From: Gordius sp. MW1
Lineage: Eukaryota > Nematomorpha > Gordioida > Gordea > Gordiidae
Reading direction: 5' to 3'
DNA: 64,000 nucleotides
NCBI GenBank assembly: GCA_964036665.1
Contig: OZ038530.1
Span: forward strand, 11,062,501 to 11,126,500
The notes under the pieces were generated by a model. The model saw nothing but the letters and a program-made list of their open reading frames with translations, was not told where the DNA came from and did not search any database. Positions 34,991 to 44,790 of this stretch are shown in pieces (within the stretch, counting starts at the first letter, position 1; each line of letters starts with the position of its first letter). The position numbers were made by a program, and so were the translations under genes.

Positions 34991-36290
34991 AACAGTTAAC
35001 AATAAACATTAACGTCTTTCATTTGTCGCAATTACTCATAAAGTTTACAATAATTAATGTAGGCATTGTTGCCTTGATCTACAACCAACAATTTGTTGAG
35101 CATTGTTTAGATAATTGATATATGATTGCTAATATAAATTTCAAAATATTAACTATAGTTTAAAATAATACATAGGGGCGTGTAGCTAAGCATTTTAAAA
35201 ATTTAGATTAATATTAGAAAGTTTTGGAAATAAAATTGACCACGATTAGCCATTGTAGTTAAAAATAAGTGTACAAAGTACAACACGCTTAGTTTTTGTT
35301 TGTGTGGGAGTTATTCACAATTTATAAACGATTGACAACAATTAATCAATAAGATTTCTCTTAATAAAACATCAGGGATTTGTAATTTTATATCTCTTCC
35401 TCTCCATAAACGACTTTTAAAGTGCTCCTGATAATTTATTAGTGGCACAATCATTTCCATGATAATTTTTTATATTTTCATGAATTACATTTTTTGAATT
35501 GGAGCCGATTGAGGTGAGGGACTGCAAGATAACAGTCGAAATATATGAAACTATATAATAATTGCGCAAACCAAGATTTGTACGTCATATTTTACAATTT
35601 CGAATCGGGGTCAAACGTTATAAAGACACTAATTGTAAAACACCTAAAAACCCCAACCCTAACCCTATTATAGAGTACCCTAATTATGAATTGATACCTT
35701 CAGATCTACCTAAATTAAAAGCTTATACCATAATTTAAAAGCTTATATCATAATTTTTATAGAAATTTTAGGTATTTTTAGGTGTTTTATAATTAGTGTC
35801 TTTATAACGTTTGACTTGGTACGAGGGACTGTAAGATAACCAACAGTCGAAATATATGAAACTATATATATAATAATTGCGCAAACCAAGATTTATACGT
35901 CATATTTTACAATTTTACAATACTATATTACTCTATTATTTCTATTTGAACCTTTGAATTAATTAATAGGAAATTCAAAAATTTAAGTGAACCACAAACA
36001 CAATTTTTTAGATTACTTATTCTATGCAACAATAAAGTGTTAACCCTTAGAACACAAAATTCATTATTTTCCCCTTACTAATTCCTAATCATGTGACAAT
36101 ATTCGGTCAAAGTTTGTTAAAATTATCAATAAATCTATCCGTAAATTGTTTAACTTTAAATCTATTAATATGGTTGCAAAATTTTTAAATGATATAAGAA
36201 TAAATTTATCCATTAATAAAACATTTGCTCGGTCCCTGAGTAAAGCGAATGTTTGACAAGATAACACTTATAAAAACGGAAAATATTGTC
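34991..36290. other. spacer with an inverted/direct repeat pair
   Basis: AT-rich. A block at about 35515-35640 (CTGCAAGATAACAGTCGAAA, then TTGCGCAAACCAAGATTTGT) reappears in direct orientation at about 35828-35920. Between them AAACACCTAAAAA and its inverse AGGTGTTTTATAAT flank a short segment, which looks like a small duplicated or foldback insertion. One short CCCTAACCCT stretch at 35651 is not a telomere array. No gene supported. Confidence 0.5.
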
Positions 36291-36581
36291 CCCATAGATA
36301 GTGATGCGGAAAAACCGAGAAAAATCTCGGTCTCGTCTCGTCTTGAAAAACCGAGACGAGACGAGACTTTGAAAAATGGAGTCGAGATCGAGACGAGAAT
36401 TTTGAGGTCGAGACGAGACGATACGAGATTTTCTCGGCGCGATCTTGACTTTTTATTGATCGTTAGATTTTAGTAAATTATTGTGTTTTGTAATTTACAT
36501 TTAAGGTACTAAGTGTAAATCAATATGTATGGAATATTTTTGATATTAAAAAAATCCCAAGTGTAGTTAATATTATATATT

Positions 36582-36916
36582 TGTAGAGGCTCTTTCGCAC
36601 TCTACTTTCCCTTGAAACCGTCTAGGCGAATTCTATCACGTGATTTTTATTTTAATAGCCCCTCGCTTGTACTTAACCATCACGTGATTTTTATTTTAAT
36701 AGCCCCTCGCTTGTACTTAACCATCAGGTGATTTTTATTTTAATAGCCCCTCGCTTGTACTTAACCATCACGTTATTTTTTATTTTAACCTCGCTTGTAT
36801 TCAATCATCGCCGGATTATTCAAATTATAATGGGCTCGCGCAGCTAGATAAGCACAACTTTTAAAACTAACATTTATTATTCGTTTTTTCGCTTAATAAT
36901 GAAATAAACCACTTCA
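36582..36916 (+). repeat. 5' LTR
   Basis: 335 bp, TGTAGAGG...CCACTTCA. Contains three tandem ~50-bp units with CACGTGATTTTTATTTTAAT (one with CAGGTG) plus a degenerate fourth. CACGTG is an E-box palindrome, so these may act as enhancer repeats. Confidence 0.95.
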
Positions 36917-36918
36917 TT

Positions 36919-36928
36919 TGGTGACCCA
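36919..36928 (+). promoter_or_regulatory. primer-binding site (tRNA-Trp type)
   Basis: TGGTGACCCA starts two bases after the 5' LTR and is complementary to the 3' end of animal tRNA-Trp including CCA. It is the start point of minus-strand DNA synthesis. Confidence 0.8.
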
Positions 36929-36931
36929 AAA

Positions 36932-37726
36932 ATGTCCACGCAACCATCTGATATGGAGGTTAAAAGCGAAAATGCCACATATTTTAAACTGCCACAGTTT
37001 AACAATATAAACCCCCGCTCATGGTTCATCCAAATAGAGGCTCTTTTCTTGGTAAGAAAGATAAAAAGCGAAGCTACCAAAGTTGGGTACTTAATAGAAG
37101 CCTTGCCACTGGAAATAACCATCGAAATTCAAGATATCCTACAAAATATGCCCGACATTTTACCCTATACAACCATGAAAGCAGCCATCATAGACCGCAC
37201 TAGCCAATCCGATTCTGCTAGACTTCGTGCTCTTCTCACAACTGTCGAATTAGGAGATCGCACCCCATCCCAGCTTCTGCGTTTCATGAAAAATCTTCTG
37301 GGAACGAATTCCATGGATGAACGAGTTCTTAAAGAACTTTGGTTAGAAAAACTTCCAAAAAACATGACCGGCATTTTGGCAATTGTTTCTGACGAGCAGT
37401 CCCTCTCCAAATTGGCCGAAACTGCGGACAAAATTGTAGAGACCTACCACAACTCCACATGTCCAATTGTAAATGTAGTCAAGGAAGATGAATCGACTCG
37501 GCTTAGGGAGATGATTGCAAAACTCACACAGGAGGTACAAAATTTAAAAATCTCAATCAATAGGCCACGTGATCGTTCCAACTCGAGACGCCGCAATCCC
37601 TCTACCGTTCGCCACCCTAGCGCGCATATTCAACCAAATATACTTTGTTGGTACCATTACCGCTTTAAAGACAAGGCGCTCAAATGCGTGCAACCTTGCG
37701 CATTTAACCCCTCCTCGACAAACTAG
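36932..37726 (+). CDS. retrotransposon Gag
   Basis: 264 residues. The N-terminal matrix/capsid-like domain ([20 protein letters not shown]) is typical of CsRn1/Kabuki Gag. The C-terminal zinc knuckle is of CHCC form (CWYH, then KCVQPC), which distinguishes this clade from the usual CCHC. It starts 16 nt after the LTR and stops at TAG 37724-37726. The pol frame is -1 relative to gag and is open from 37708, leaving an 18-nt overlap in which a frameshift could join the two. Confidence 0.93.
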   Translation: MSTQPSDMEVKSENATYFKLPQFNNINPRSWFIQIEALFLVRKIKSEATKVGYLIEALPLEITIEIQDILQNMPDILPYTTMKAAIIDRTSQSDSARLRALLTTVELGDRTPSQLLRFMKNLLGTNSMDERVLKELWLEKLPKNMTGILAIVSDEQSLSKLAETADKIVETYHNSTCPIVNVVKEDESTRLREMIAKLTQEVQNLKISINRPRDRSNSRRRNPSTVRHPSAHIQPNILCWYHYRFKDKALKCVQPCAFNPSSTN

Positions 37727-39615
37727 TAGACCACCCAGGGATGGCGACCCCTGGACTTGGTCTAAAACTTAGTCGCCTATTTTACATATTCGACAAATCC
37801 ACGGGTCAGCGATTTCTCATTGACACAGGCGCAGAAATTTCCGTTATTCCGCCTTCTCGAGACCATTATTTGACCCCTTCATATGTGCAACTTCAGGCCG
37901 CCAATTCTACCCCTATCAAAACATATGGCCAAAAGCTTTTCACTTTGGACCTCAGCCTACGCAAAGAATTTAGATGGATTTTTACAATAGCAGACGTTAA
38001 ACAGCCAATCATCGGAGCCGATTTTCTTAATCACTACCATCTAGTAGTTGATATAAAAAAGAAGCAGCTTTTCGACACTCAAACGACATTAACATATGCA
38101 GGCAAGGCTACATTCGCTACGTCAATCAACATACAAGTTGGGATAATTGGCACCTCCCCCATCAAATCACTACTTCAGAAGTATGCCTCCATAGTGTCCC
38201 CTTCTGATTATAAGGCTCAAGTAACTCATAGCACTCAACACCATATCCACACCAACGGCCCCCCGGTTCGCTCAAAACCAAGGAGACTCTTCCCGGACAA
38301 GCTTAAGATTGCCCGAGACGAATTTACTCACATGCTCGAACTTGGTATAATCCGTCCCTCTAACAGTGACTGGTCCTCACCCCTGCACATGGTACCCAAG
38401 AAGGCCGCGGGTGATTGGAGACCTTGTGGCGACTATCGCATGCTCAACAGTCGTACAATTCCCGACTGTTATCCCCTTCCCCACCTCCATGATTTTGCGC
38501 TGACCCTTTGCAATAAAACGGTATTCTCAAAGATCGACTTAGTCAGGGCATACCACCAAATTCCAATGGCCCCCGAGGATATTTCTAAAACCGCCATCAC
38601 AACCCCGTTCGGTCTTTTTGAATTTCTTCGCATGCCATTTGGCCTTCGCAACGCTGCCCAGACGTTTCAACGCTTTATGGACCAAGTTTTTAGAGAACTT
38701 GATTTTGTTTTTGTTTACCTTGACGACGTACTCATCGCGAGTTCTTCCATTGATGAACACCACAATCATATTAGACTGGTTTTTGAAAGACTCAAGTCTT
38801 TCGGTATTAAAATCAGTCAGGATAAATGCGTATGGTGTCAAAACGAAATTAATTTTTTGGGACACAAAATCACCCCTCAAGGTTTGTCACCCCTTCAGGA
38901 CAAGGTGGAAGCAATCCTCAATTTCCCACAGCCTACTTCGATGACTCAGTTGAGACGCTTCTTAGGGATGATTAATTTTTATAGACGGTTTATTCCGATG
39001 TGTGCCGATTTACTCAAACCTCTCACCGTTTTGCTAGACGGTTCAAAGAAGACAATTTCCTGCACCCCGGAAGCTTCGACTGCTTTTAACAACGCCAAAC
39101 TCGCTTTAAGCAATGTCGTGCCTCTCTCCCATCTTCAAAAAGACGCTCAACTCTCAATCACCACCGACGCCTCCAACTCAGCTGTAGGAGCCGTATTACA
39201 TCAAACATCTAACGGTAATACGCTGCCTTTGGCCTTTTTTTCCCAAAAGCTAACAAAAACTCAACAACGATACAGTGCATTCGGTCGCGAATTATTAGCA
39301 ATATATTTAACAATCCGCCATTACCGCCATTTTTTAGAAGGTCATGAATTCACTATTTATACAGACCACAAGCCACTAACTTATGCTTTCAGTACACCTA
39401 TCGACAAATACTCCCCGCGGGAGATTAGACAGTTAGACTATATTTCGCAATATACTACCGATCTCCAATATATAGCTGGCAAATCAAATGTAGTCGCTGA
39501 CACCCTCTCAAGGTCTGAAATTGATTCCGTTGATTTTAAAGACAGGCCCCTAGTAGAAAGGTTAGCTTTGGCTCAGATGGAAGAAAAGTCGGCATTTCAG
39601 GACCTAAAGCCCTAA
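37708..39615 (+). pseudogene. retrotransposon Pol, protease-RT-RNase H part
   Basis: Open from 37708. Protease with [15 protein letters not shown]. Reverse transcriptase with [41 protein letters not shown] and the catalytic YLDD (about 38716-38727). RNase H with [26 protein letters not shown] and YTDHKPL. The frame then hits TAA at 39613-39615, where a continuous polyprotein would lead into integrase. Integrase continues in another frame, so a small indel lies near 39598-39612. All catalytic residues that I can check in this part are present. Confidence 0.93.
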
Positions 39616-40415
39616 AATTAACGCAACTTCCTATACCTGGCTCTGATTTGACCGTGCAATGCGACATGTCCACAACCTCACCTCGACCACTTGTTCCAAC
39701 TTCACTCAGACGCGTAATTTTTGATAACTTCCACAACTTATCACACCCTGGCACGCGTGCAACACTTAAGCTGATTTCACGTCGATATGTTTGGCCCTCC
39801 ATCAATAAGGATGTAAGAAAATGGGCCAAATCATGCGTTGCTTGCCAAAAATCGAAGATTCATCGTCACATAAAAGCCCCTTTAGGCACATTTGCTGAAC
39901 CTGACGCTCGATTTAGCCACATCCACGTCGATCTCGTTGGTCCACTACCACCGTCGAATGGATATACCCACTTACTTACCATTATTGACCGTTTCACACG
40001 ATGGCCTGTGGCCATGCCGATCCGTGACACCTCAGCCCAAACGGTTGCAAAAGCTCTGATCAAGTATTGGATAGCTGACCTCGGAGTACCATCAAGCCTC
40101 ACAACAGATAGAGGTCCCCAGTTTGAGTCCCAATTATTTCGGAATCTCACGCAACTCCTTGGTGTAAATCACATCACAACCACTGCCTATCATCCACAAG
40201 CCAACGGCATGATTGAGAGATTTCATCGACAGTTGAAAAGTTCCTTGATGGCACAAGGTGACACAAACAAATGGGATGAGCTCTTACCATTAATTTTGCT
40301 TGGCATTCGAACCACAATCAAGGAAGACTTAGGTTGCACTCCAGCCGAATTAGTTTATGGCACTACACTTAGACTTCCCGGCGAATTTTTTTACGAACTC
40401 AAGAACACCTCATAA
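39616..40415 (+). pseudogene. retrotransposon integrase, core part (frame-shifted from pol)
   Basis: Continues pol in a different frame, with coding sense visible slightly before 39616. HHCC zinc domain (HNLSHPG, CVACQKSK). DDE core: HVDLVGPL, TTDRGPQFES and NGMIERFHRQLK. The frame stops at TAA after LPGEFFYELKNTS; the family's next segment continues in the previous pol frame. The shift falls at a run of seven Ts (about 40385-40391), so a single extra T would explain it. Confidence 0.9.
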
Positions 40416-41043
40416 CGCCTCCGAATTCATTAAATGCCTAAAACAACATTTTTACCATTTACCTTTTAAAAAAGTCAGGACACAATTGACAAATGCGAGT
40501 ACAACTTCACTTCTTAAGGACTGTAAATACGTTTTTATCCGTAATGATTTCGTTCGAAAAAGTTTGGTGCCACCATATGACGGCCCGTTCAGAGTAAAGT
40601 CCAAACATGCTAAATATTTTATTATTGAAAAAAACGGAAAAGCTGACTCAGTTTCGATCGAGCGATTGAAACCTGCATATTTAGATACTTCAACTGAGCC
40701 GCTTACGGCTACTGAAAATGTAAATCCACCCAAAGTTTGTCCCTCCGACGACATCGCCGGACCAGCTAATTCCGACCCAGACCTAACAAAATCAAAAGAA
40801 AACCAATACATCACATCGAGAGGAAGGCACGTGCATTGGCGCTATAAACTACTACACTACCCACAACTCTCCGAGTGGAGCCCCGAGGATAGTTGTAGAG
40901 GCTCTTTCGCACTCTACTTTCCCTTGACCCCGTCTAGGCGAATTCTATCACGTGATTTTTATTTTAATAGCCCCTCGCTTGTACTTAACCATCACGTGAT
41001 TTTTATTTTAATAGCCCCTCGCTTGTACTTAACCATCAGGTGA
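40385..41043 (+). pseudogene. integrase C-terminal part
   Basis: Carries VFIRNDFVRKSLVPPYDGPF, followed by VSIERLKPAYLD, the C-terminal domain common to CsRn1/Kabuki integrases. The frame runs into the 3' LTR before stopping at 41043. It is separated from the core by the one-base shift at the T-run. Confidence 0.88.
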
Positions 41044-41228
41044 TTTTTATTTTAATAGCCCCTCGCTTGTACTTAACCATCACGTTATTTTTTATTTTAA
41101 CCTCGCTTGTATTCAATCATCGCCGGATTATTCAAATTATAATGGGCTCGCGCAGCTAGATAAGCACAACTTTTTAAACTAACATTTATTATTCGTTTTT
41201 TCGCTTAATAATGAAATAAACCACTTCA
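40894..41228 (+). repeat. 3' LTR
   Basis: 335 bp, same length as the 5' LTR. Differences: two adjacent bases near 40929-40930 and one in the ACTTTTAAAA/ACTTTTTAAA stretch near 41172. The segment just before it is GGAGCCCCGAGGATAGT, only a weak polypurine tract. Confidence 0.95.
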
Positions 41229-42589
41229 TATTTTTGCAAAAAAAATTAAAATTTGGCAATCATTTACCTAAGTATGGTTGATTTTTGTCATACATTTAAA
41301 TACGTACTCATTAATTTAAAGTTTAAACCTTATGTTCTTAATTCTATAATAATGCTGCTTTTATTGTTGTTTTTACAACGTTTTAATTTGTGCAACTAGT
41401 TATCAATTCTGTAAATAATAATAACGTCATTAAATGTCACTCGCACTTTGTGGTTTATAGCGCTATAGTAAACATGCAATGAACACTATGGACTATAATT
41501 AATGATGGTTATATTAATGGACTTAAACATTTGCCTTAAATATGTTAAGGTCTACTTTGAAGCATTAGCAAAGGTTAATAAAGGGTCCCATTTTGCTCAA
41601 TTATGCAACTAAATCAACTATAAGTGAACTTATAATTTTCGAAGTCCATTTATAGTTGACAGACACAGTGAATTTAATACAAATATTATAATTTGCTAGA
41701 ACAATAAAATTTAATTTTTTATATTTCAAATTTATTTATAGTTTTTTTAGTCTGCACTTTTTATAGAAAATGTTATATTTATGAGTTAATTCATATCTTT
41801 ATATTGTCAATGAGATGTCGTGTCCCGCTAAATCTTTAAAAAGTTTGTGTATTAAAGTTTTTCGAAAAATATAAAATTTGCCATTTGGATTTTTGAACAC
41901 TTATTTATATTTTTAATAAAACAGGAGAAATTTTTATTCCGAATATATTTTTTTAAAAGTCGAGACGAGACGAGAATTCTCGTCGAAGCGAGACGAGACC
42001 GATATTTTTCTAGACCGAGACGAGACGAGATCGAGATTTTCTTAATCGCTCCCGAGACGAGACGAGATTTTGTTTTCGAGATCGAAACACTACACATAGA
42101 GGCGTCATTCTTTAAGTACGCAAATAACAGATTAATATAAAATATTGGACAATTTCGGCAAACCCGTTTAATTGCAAAGCCTCAAGGCCTGAGAAAAAAT
42201 TCGTAACCGATATTTCGCTATTAAACGATGGAAATAAAAATATATGTACATGTACATTATTTTAAATATTACGCTTCGCAATTAAACGATATTAATTGCT
42301 ATGCAATTTATGGGCTCGTTTTTGGTGCGTCGTCCGTCGTCCGTCCACCAAGTTATTGGCGCCAGCTTTGTGACCTGGAGGTGTCGGGTTCAAGCCAGGG
42401 AGGAGACGAATTTTTTTTTAATTTCTTTAAATTAAATTAATATTTTGTTCTTGTTAATACCATTGATAATATGGATTTTTGACCGTCCGCTGGCTACTGA
42501 CCAATGTAAAAAATGACCATTGGCCAAATAAATCGAAATTTTATTTTTTCGTCTTTGAATTGGGTATATTAGGTTAACATTGATAAATA

Positions 42590-42735
42590 CCCTTTGCCCT
42601 TTCCTACAAGGGCCTACGCCTCTACTGATATGGGTCCCTATGCCCCTACAAAAGCATATGCCTTTACTAATGTGGGTCCCTGTGCCCCTACAAAAGCCTA
42701 TGCCTTTACTAATGTGGGTTCGAATCCCGGAGATG
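42590..42735 (+). repeat. short tandem repeat inside composite copy C
   Basis: Three or so imperfect ~46-bp units built on CCTTTACTAATGTGGGTCCC and CTACAAAAGCCTATGCC. Related blocks (in inverse sense) occur in the 50-51 kb copy. It expands the segment between microsatellite and core. Confidence 0.75.
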
Positions 42736-43805
42736 GCAAAATTTCTATTTTTTTTTCAATTATATTAGTATATTGTTCTTGTGAATACCATTCATAATAT
42801 GACTTTTTGACAGTGTTCTGGCTGCTGACCAATGGAAAAAAATGACCATTGGCCAAAATGTGATTCGAAAATTTTTTTTTAGTTTTTTTTGACTATTATG
42901 AATTTATATCCACTTTTACCGTGTCCTGGCTGCTGACCAATGAAAAAAATGACCATTGGCCAAAATGTGATTCGAAATTTTTTTTTTCGTTTTTTTTGAC
43001 TCTTATGAATTTATATCCACTTTTACCGTGTCCTGGCTGCTGACCAATGGAAAAAAATGACCATTGGCCAAATTTTATATATAACCTAAAAATTTATTAT
43101 AGATGGTCTAACAGACAGCCAACTATGTAATATATATTTTTAACCTTATAAATGCATATATATTTTTTTATTGGGTTAATATATTTCATTTAATTAGATT
43201 GTGATTTCATAGAAAACCTAAAAAGTAATAGTTAAAAAAATATAGGTATTAGATTCTAATTTACGATACAATATATTGATAAAAACTAACACAAAATTTG
43301 AAACCTCCTTCAAAGGTATAATCATAGCCCGTTCTTTCTAAATAAATTCAATCTACTATTAAACTATTAAAACACGAATTGTACTTTATTAGATGGCGCG
43401 CGTAAGTTTATATAATTAGTAAAATTTTCTACGTGTTATAGATATTACACCGCACGTGTGGCCGGGAAATGTCCGATATTTTTAAAACGAAATGGTATTT
43501 TAGGAATCTGAAAAGGCTATTTTACCCCTGGCCGCCCTGGGCACCTACGGGTAAAGTTTCGAGCGAATCGGGCGGGTAGTTTCAGTATTTAGCTTTTTTT
43601 TAAAACTAAAAGGAATTTTTATTTTAGTTTTTTTTTCTTTAAAATTAAAATATTATGTTCTTGTTAATACCATTGATAATTTGACTTTTTGACCGTCCGC
43701 TGGCTACTGACCGATGAAATATATTGATTTTATAAACATAAAACAGAACTTTATTATTTCATTATCTATATAAATATCATAATAACTTCTACTATTTTAA
43801 TACCA

Positions 43806-43885
43806 GCATGGTGTGACGGGTTATAGCGCACGGCTTGTAAAGAGGGTGACCTGGATGTCCCGTGTTCAAGCTCGGGAGAGGGCAA
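43806..43885 (+). repeat. tRNA-like SINE head in composite copy C
   Basis: The segment starting GCATGGTGTGACGGGTTATAG has an A-box-like start and, about 45 nt later, a good B-box (GTGTTCAAGCTCGG), followed by GAGAGGGC and an A/T-rich tail. This is the layout of a tRNA-derived pol III promoter. It lacks a foldable mature tRNA and is not called as a tRNA gene. Confidence 0.55.
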
Positions 43886-44470
43886 AATTTTTATTTTTTT
43901 TTTAAATTAAATTAATATTTTGTTTTTGTTAATATCATTGATAATATGACTTTTTGATCTTCCGCAGGCTACTGACCAATTTAAAAAATAACCATTGGCC
44001 AAATAAATCGAAATTTTTTTTCGTTTTTGAATTGATTAACATTGATAATTACCCTATGTCCTCCCCTACAAGGGTCTATAACTAATTATTTTGCATTTAA
44101 TACCCCCCTATAGGCATTCTCGCCCCTTCCTACCTTTCTCGCCCATAAATTGCATAGCAAATATGCTACGTTTATACGGAGTATAGATGAGTCGCCCCCC
44201 TTCCCTTCCCCCCCCCCCTTCCCTTCCCCTACTCCCCTTCCCCTACTCCCCTTCCCACGAGGGCCGAAGGCCCGAGTTTTTTTATATATTATCTGGTTGA
44301 TTTAAGGACTCAAAAATGTTTGTGAATATCCGATATTGTACTATTAAGCGATTTGTCAATAAACGATGTTTTTGTTAATATTATCGTTTAAAAAAAAACA
44401 AAATGGCGGTTAACTTCGCGATTAAAAGATTTTCGCGATAATCCGATTTGCGATTAAGAAGTTTCGACTA

Positions 44471-44790
44471 TAGAGGGTAGATTTCAACAGAATCTAGCCT
44501 GTTTAAACAAACTTAGTTTTGATATAACAAAATAAGGTTTAGAATTTTAATTGGGTCAGGTGCTAAACATTTAAAATTCGAAGTGTTGAAAACAGAACAA
44601 TTTGTCAACACTTTTGGCCACATTCTTGTTAAAATATTTCCGGGTCATGAGGCTATTTGCCATGCCCATTTCCGGGTCATGAGGCTATTTGCCATGCCCA
44701 TGCGGGATTTAGTAACAAACATTTTATATAATCCTTAAAAAATTCTATTCACCATTCGACATTAACTTAAATGATATGTTGATTTATAAA
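44471..44790. other. short spacer with a 33-bp tandem duplication
   Basis: A 33-bp block (GGGTCATGAGGCTATTTGCC core) is repeated perfectly in tandem at about 44637-44702. Nothing else recognised. Confidence 0.7.

Larger units (their letters stand above)
36582..41228 (+). mobile_element. Ty3/gypsy LTR retrotransposon, CsRn1/Kabuki type
   Basis: A 4647-bp element: LTRs of 335 bp each (36582-36916 and 40894-41228), TG...CA ends and a perfect 4-bp target duplication TATT (36578-36581 and 41229-41232). The primer-binding site TGGTGACCC fits tRNA-Trp, as in the CsRn1 clade. Gag, protease, reverse transcriptase, RNase H and integrase follow in the Ty3 order. The LTRs differ at only about three positions, so the insertion is recent. 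Two frameshifts in pol make this copy defective as it stands. Confidence 0.97.
36299..42092. mobile_element. hAT-type element with GAGACGAGAC-rich ends, host of the LTR retrotransposon
   Basis: The left end TAGTGATGCGGAAAAACCGAG and right end ...CGAAACACTA form imperfect inverted termini. Flanks CCCATAGA (36291-36298) and CACATAGA (42093-42100) agree at seven of eight positions. Both subterminal regions (36313-36445 and 41960-42085) carry inverted arrays of GAGACGAGACGAGA. Without the 4.65-kb retrotransposon the element is about 1.1 kb and non-coding. Confidence 0.8.
42294..44280 (+). repeat. composite HINE-like repeat, copy C (borders defined)
   Basis: 1987 bp. 5' AATTGCTATGCAATTTATGG at 42294; GTCC/GTCGTCC microsatellite (about 42328-42350); B-box-like GGGTTCAAGCC near 42386; core units at about 42480-42535, 42810-43080, 43680-43720 and 43960-44010. 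The 3' module (about 44100-44280) has the subterminal inverse of the 5' end (CCCATAAATTGCATAGCAAA near 44142), a C/T-rich tract and the hairpin GGGCCGAAGGCCC before GAGTTTT. No target duplication is evident and the site is T-rich, as expected for Helentron-type insertion between Ts. Confidence 0.75.
42150..44470. mobile_element. TA-flanked MITE (pogo/mariner-like), split by a composite repeat
   Basis: The left part (about 42150-42293) and right part (44281-44470) together match, in inverse orientation, the intact copy at 49512-49846. The right end GAAGTTTCGACTA is followed by TA. The two parts are separated exactly by the composite repeat at 42294-44280. This shows the MITE was there first and fixes both borders of the composite repeat. 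Confidence 0.88.

Noticed and set aside
31878-35670. TTAGGG/CCCTAA motifs as an interstitial telomere
   Set aside because: Only two hexamers at each of three places (31878, 32273, 35651), two of them in duplicated satellite units. Not a telomeric array.
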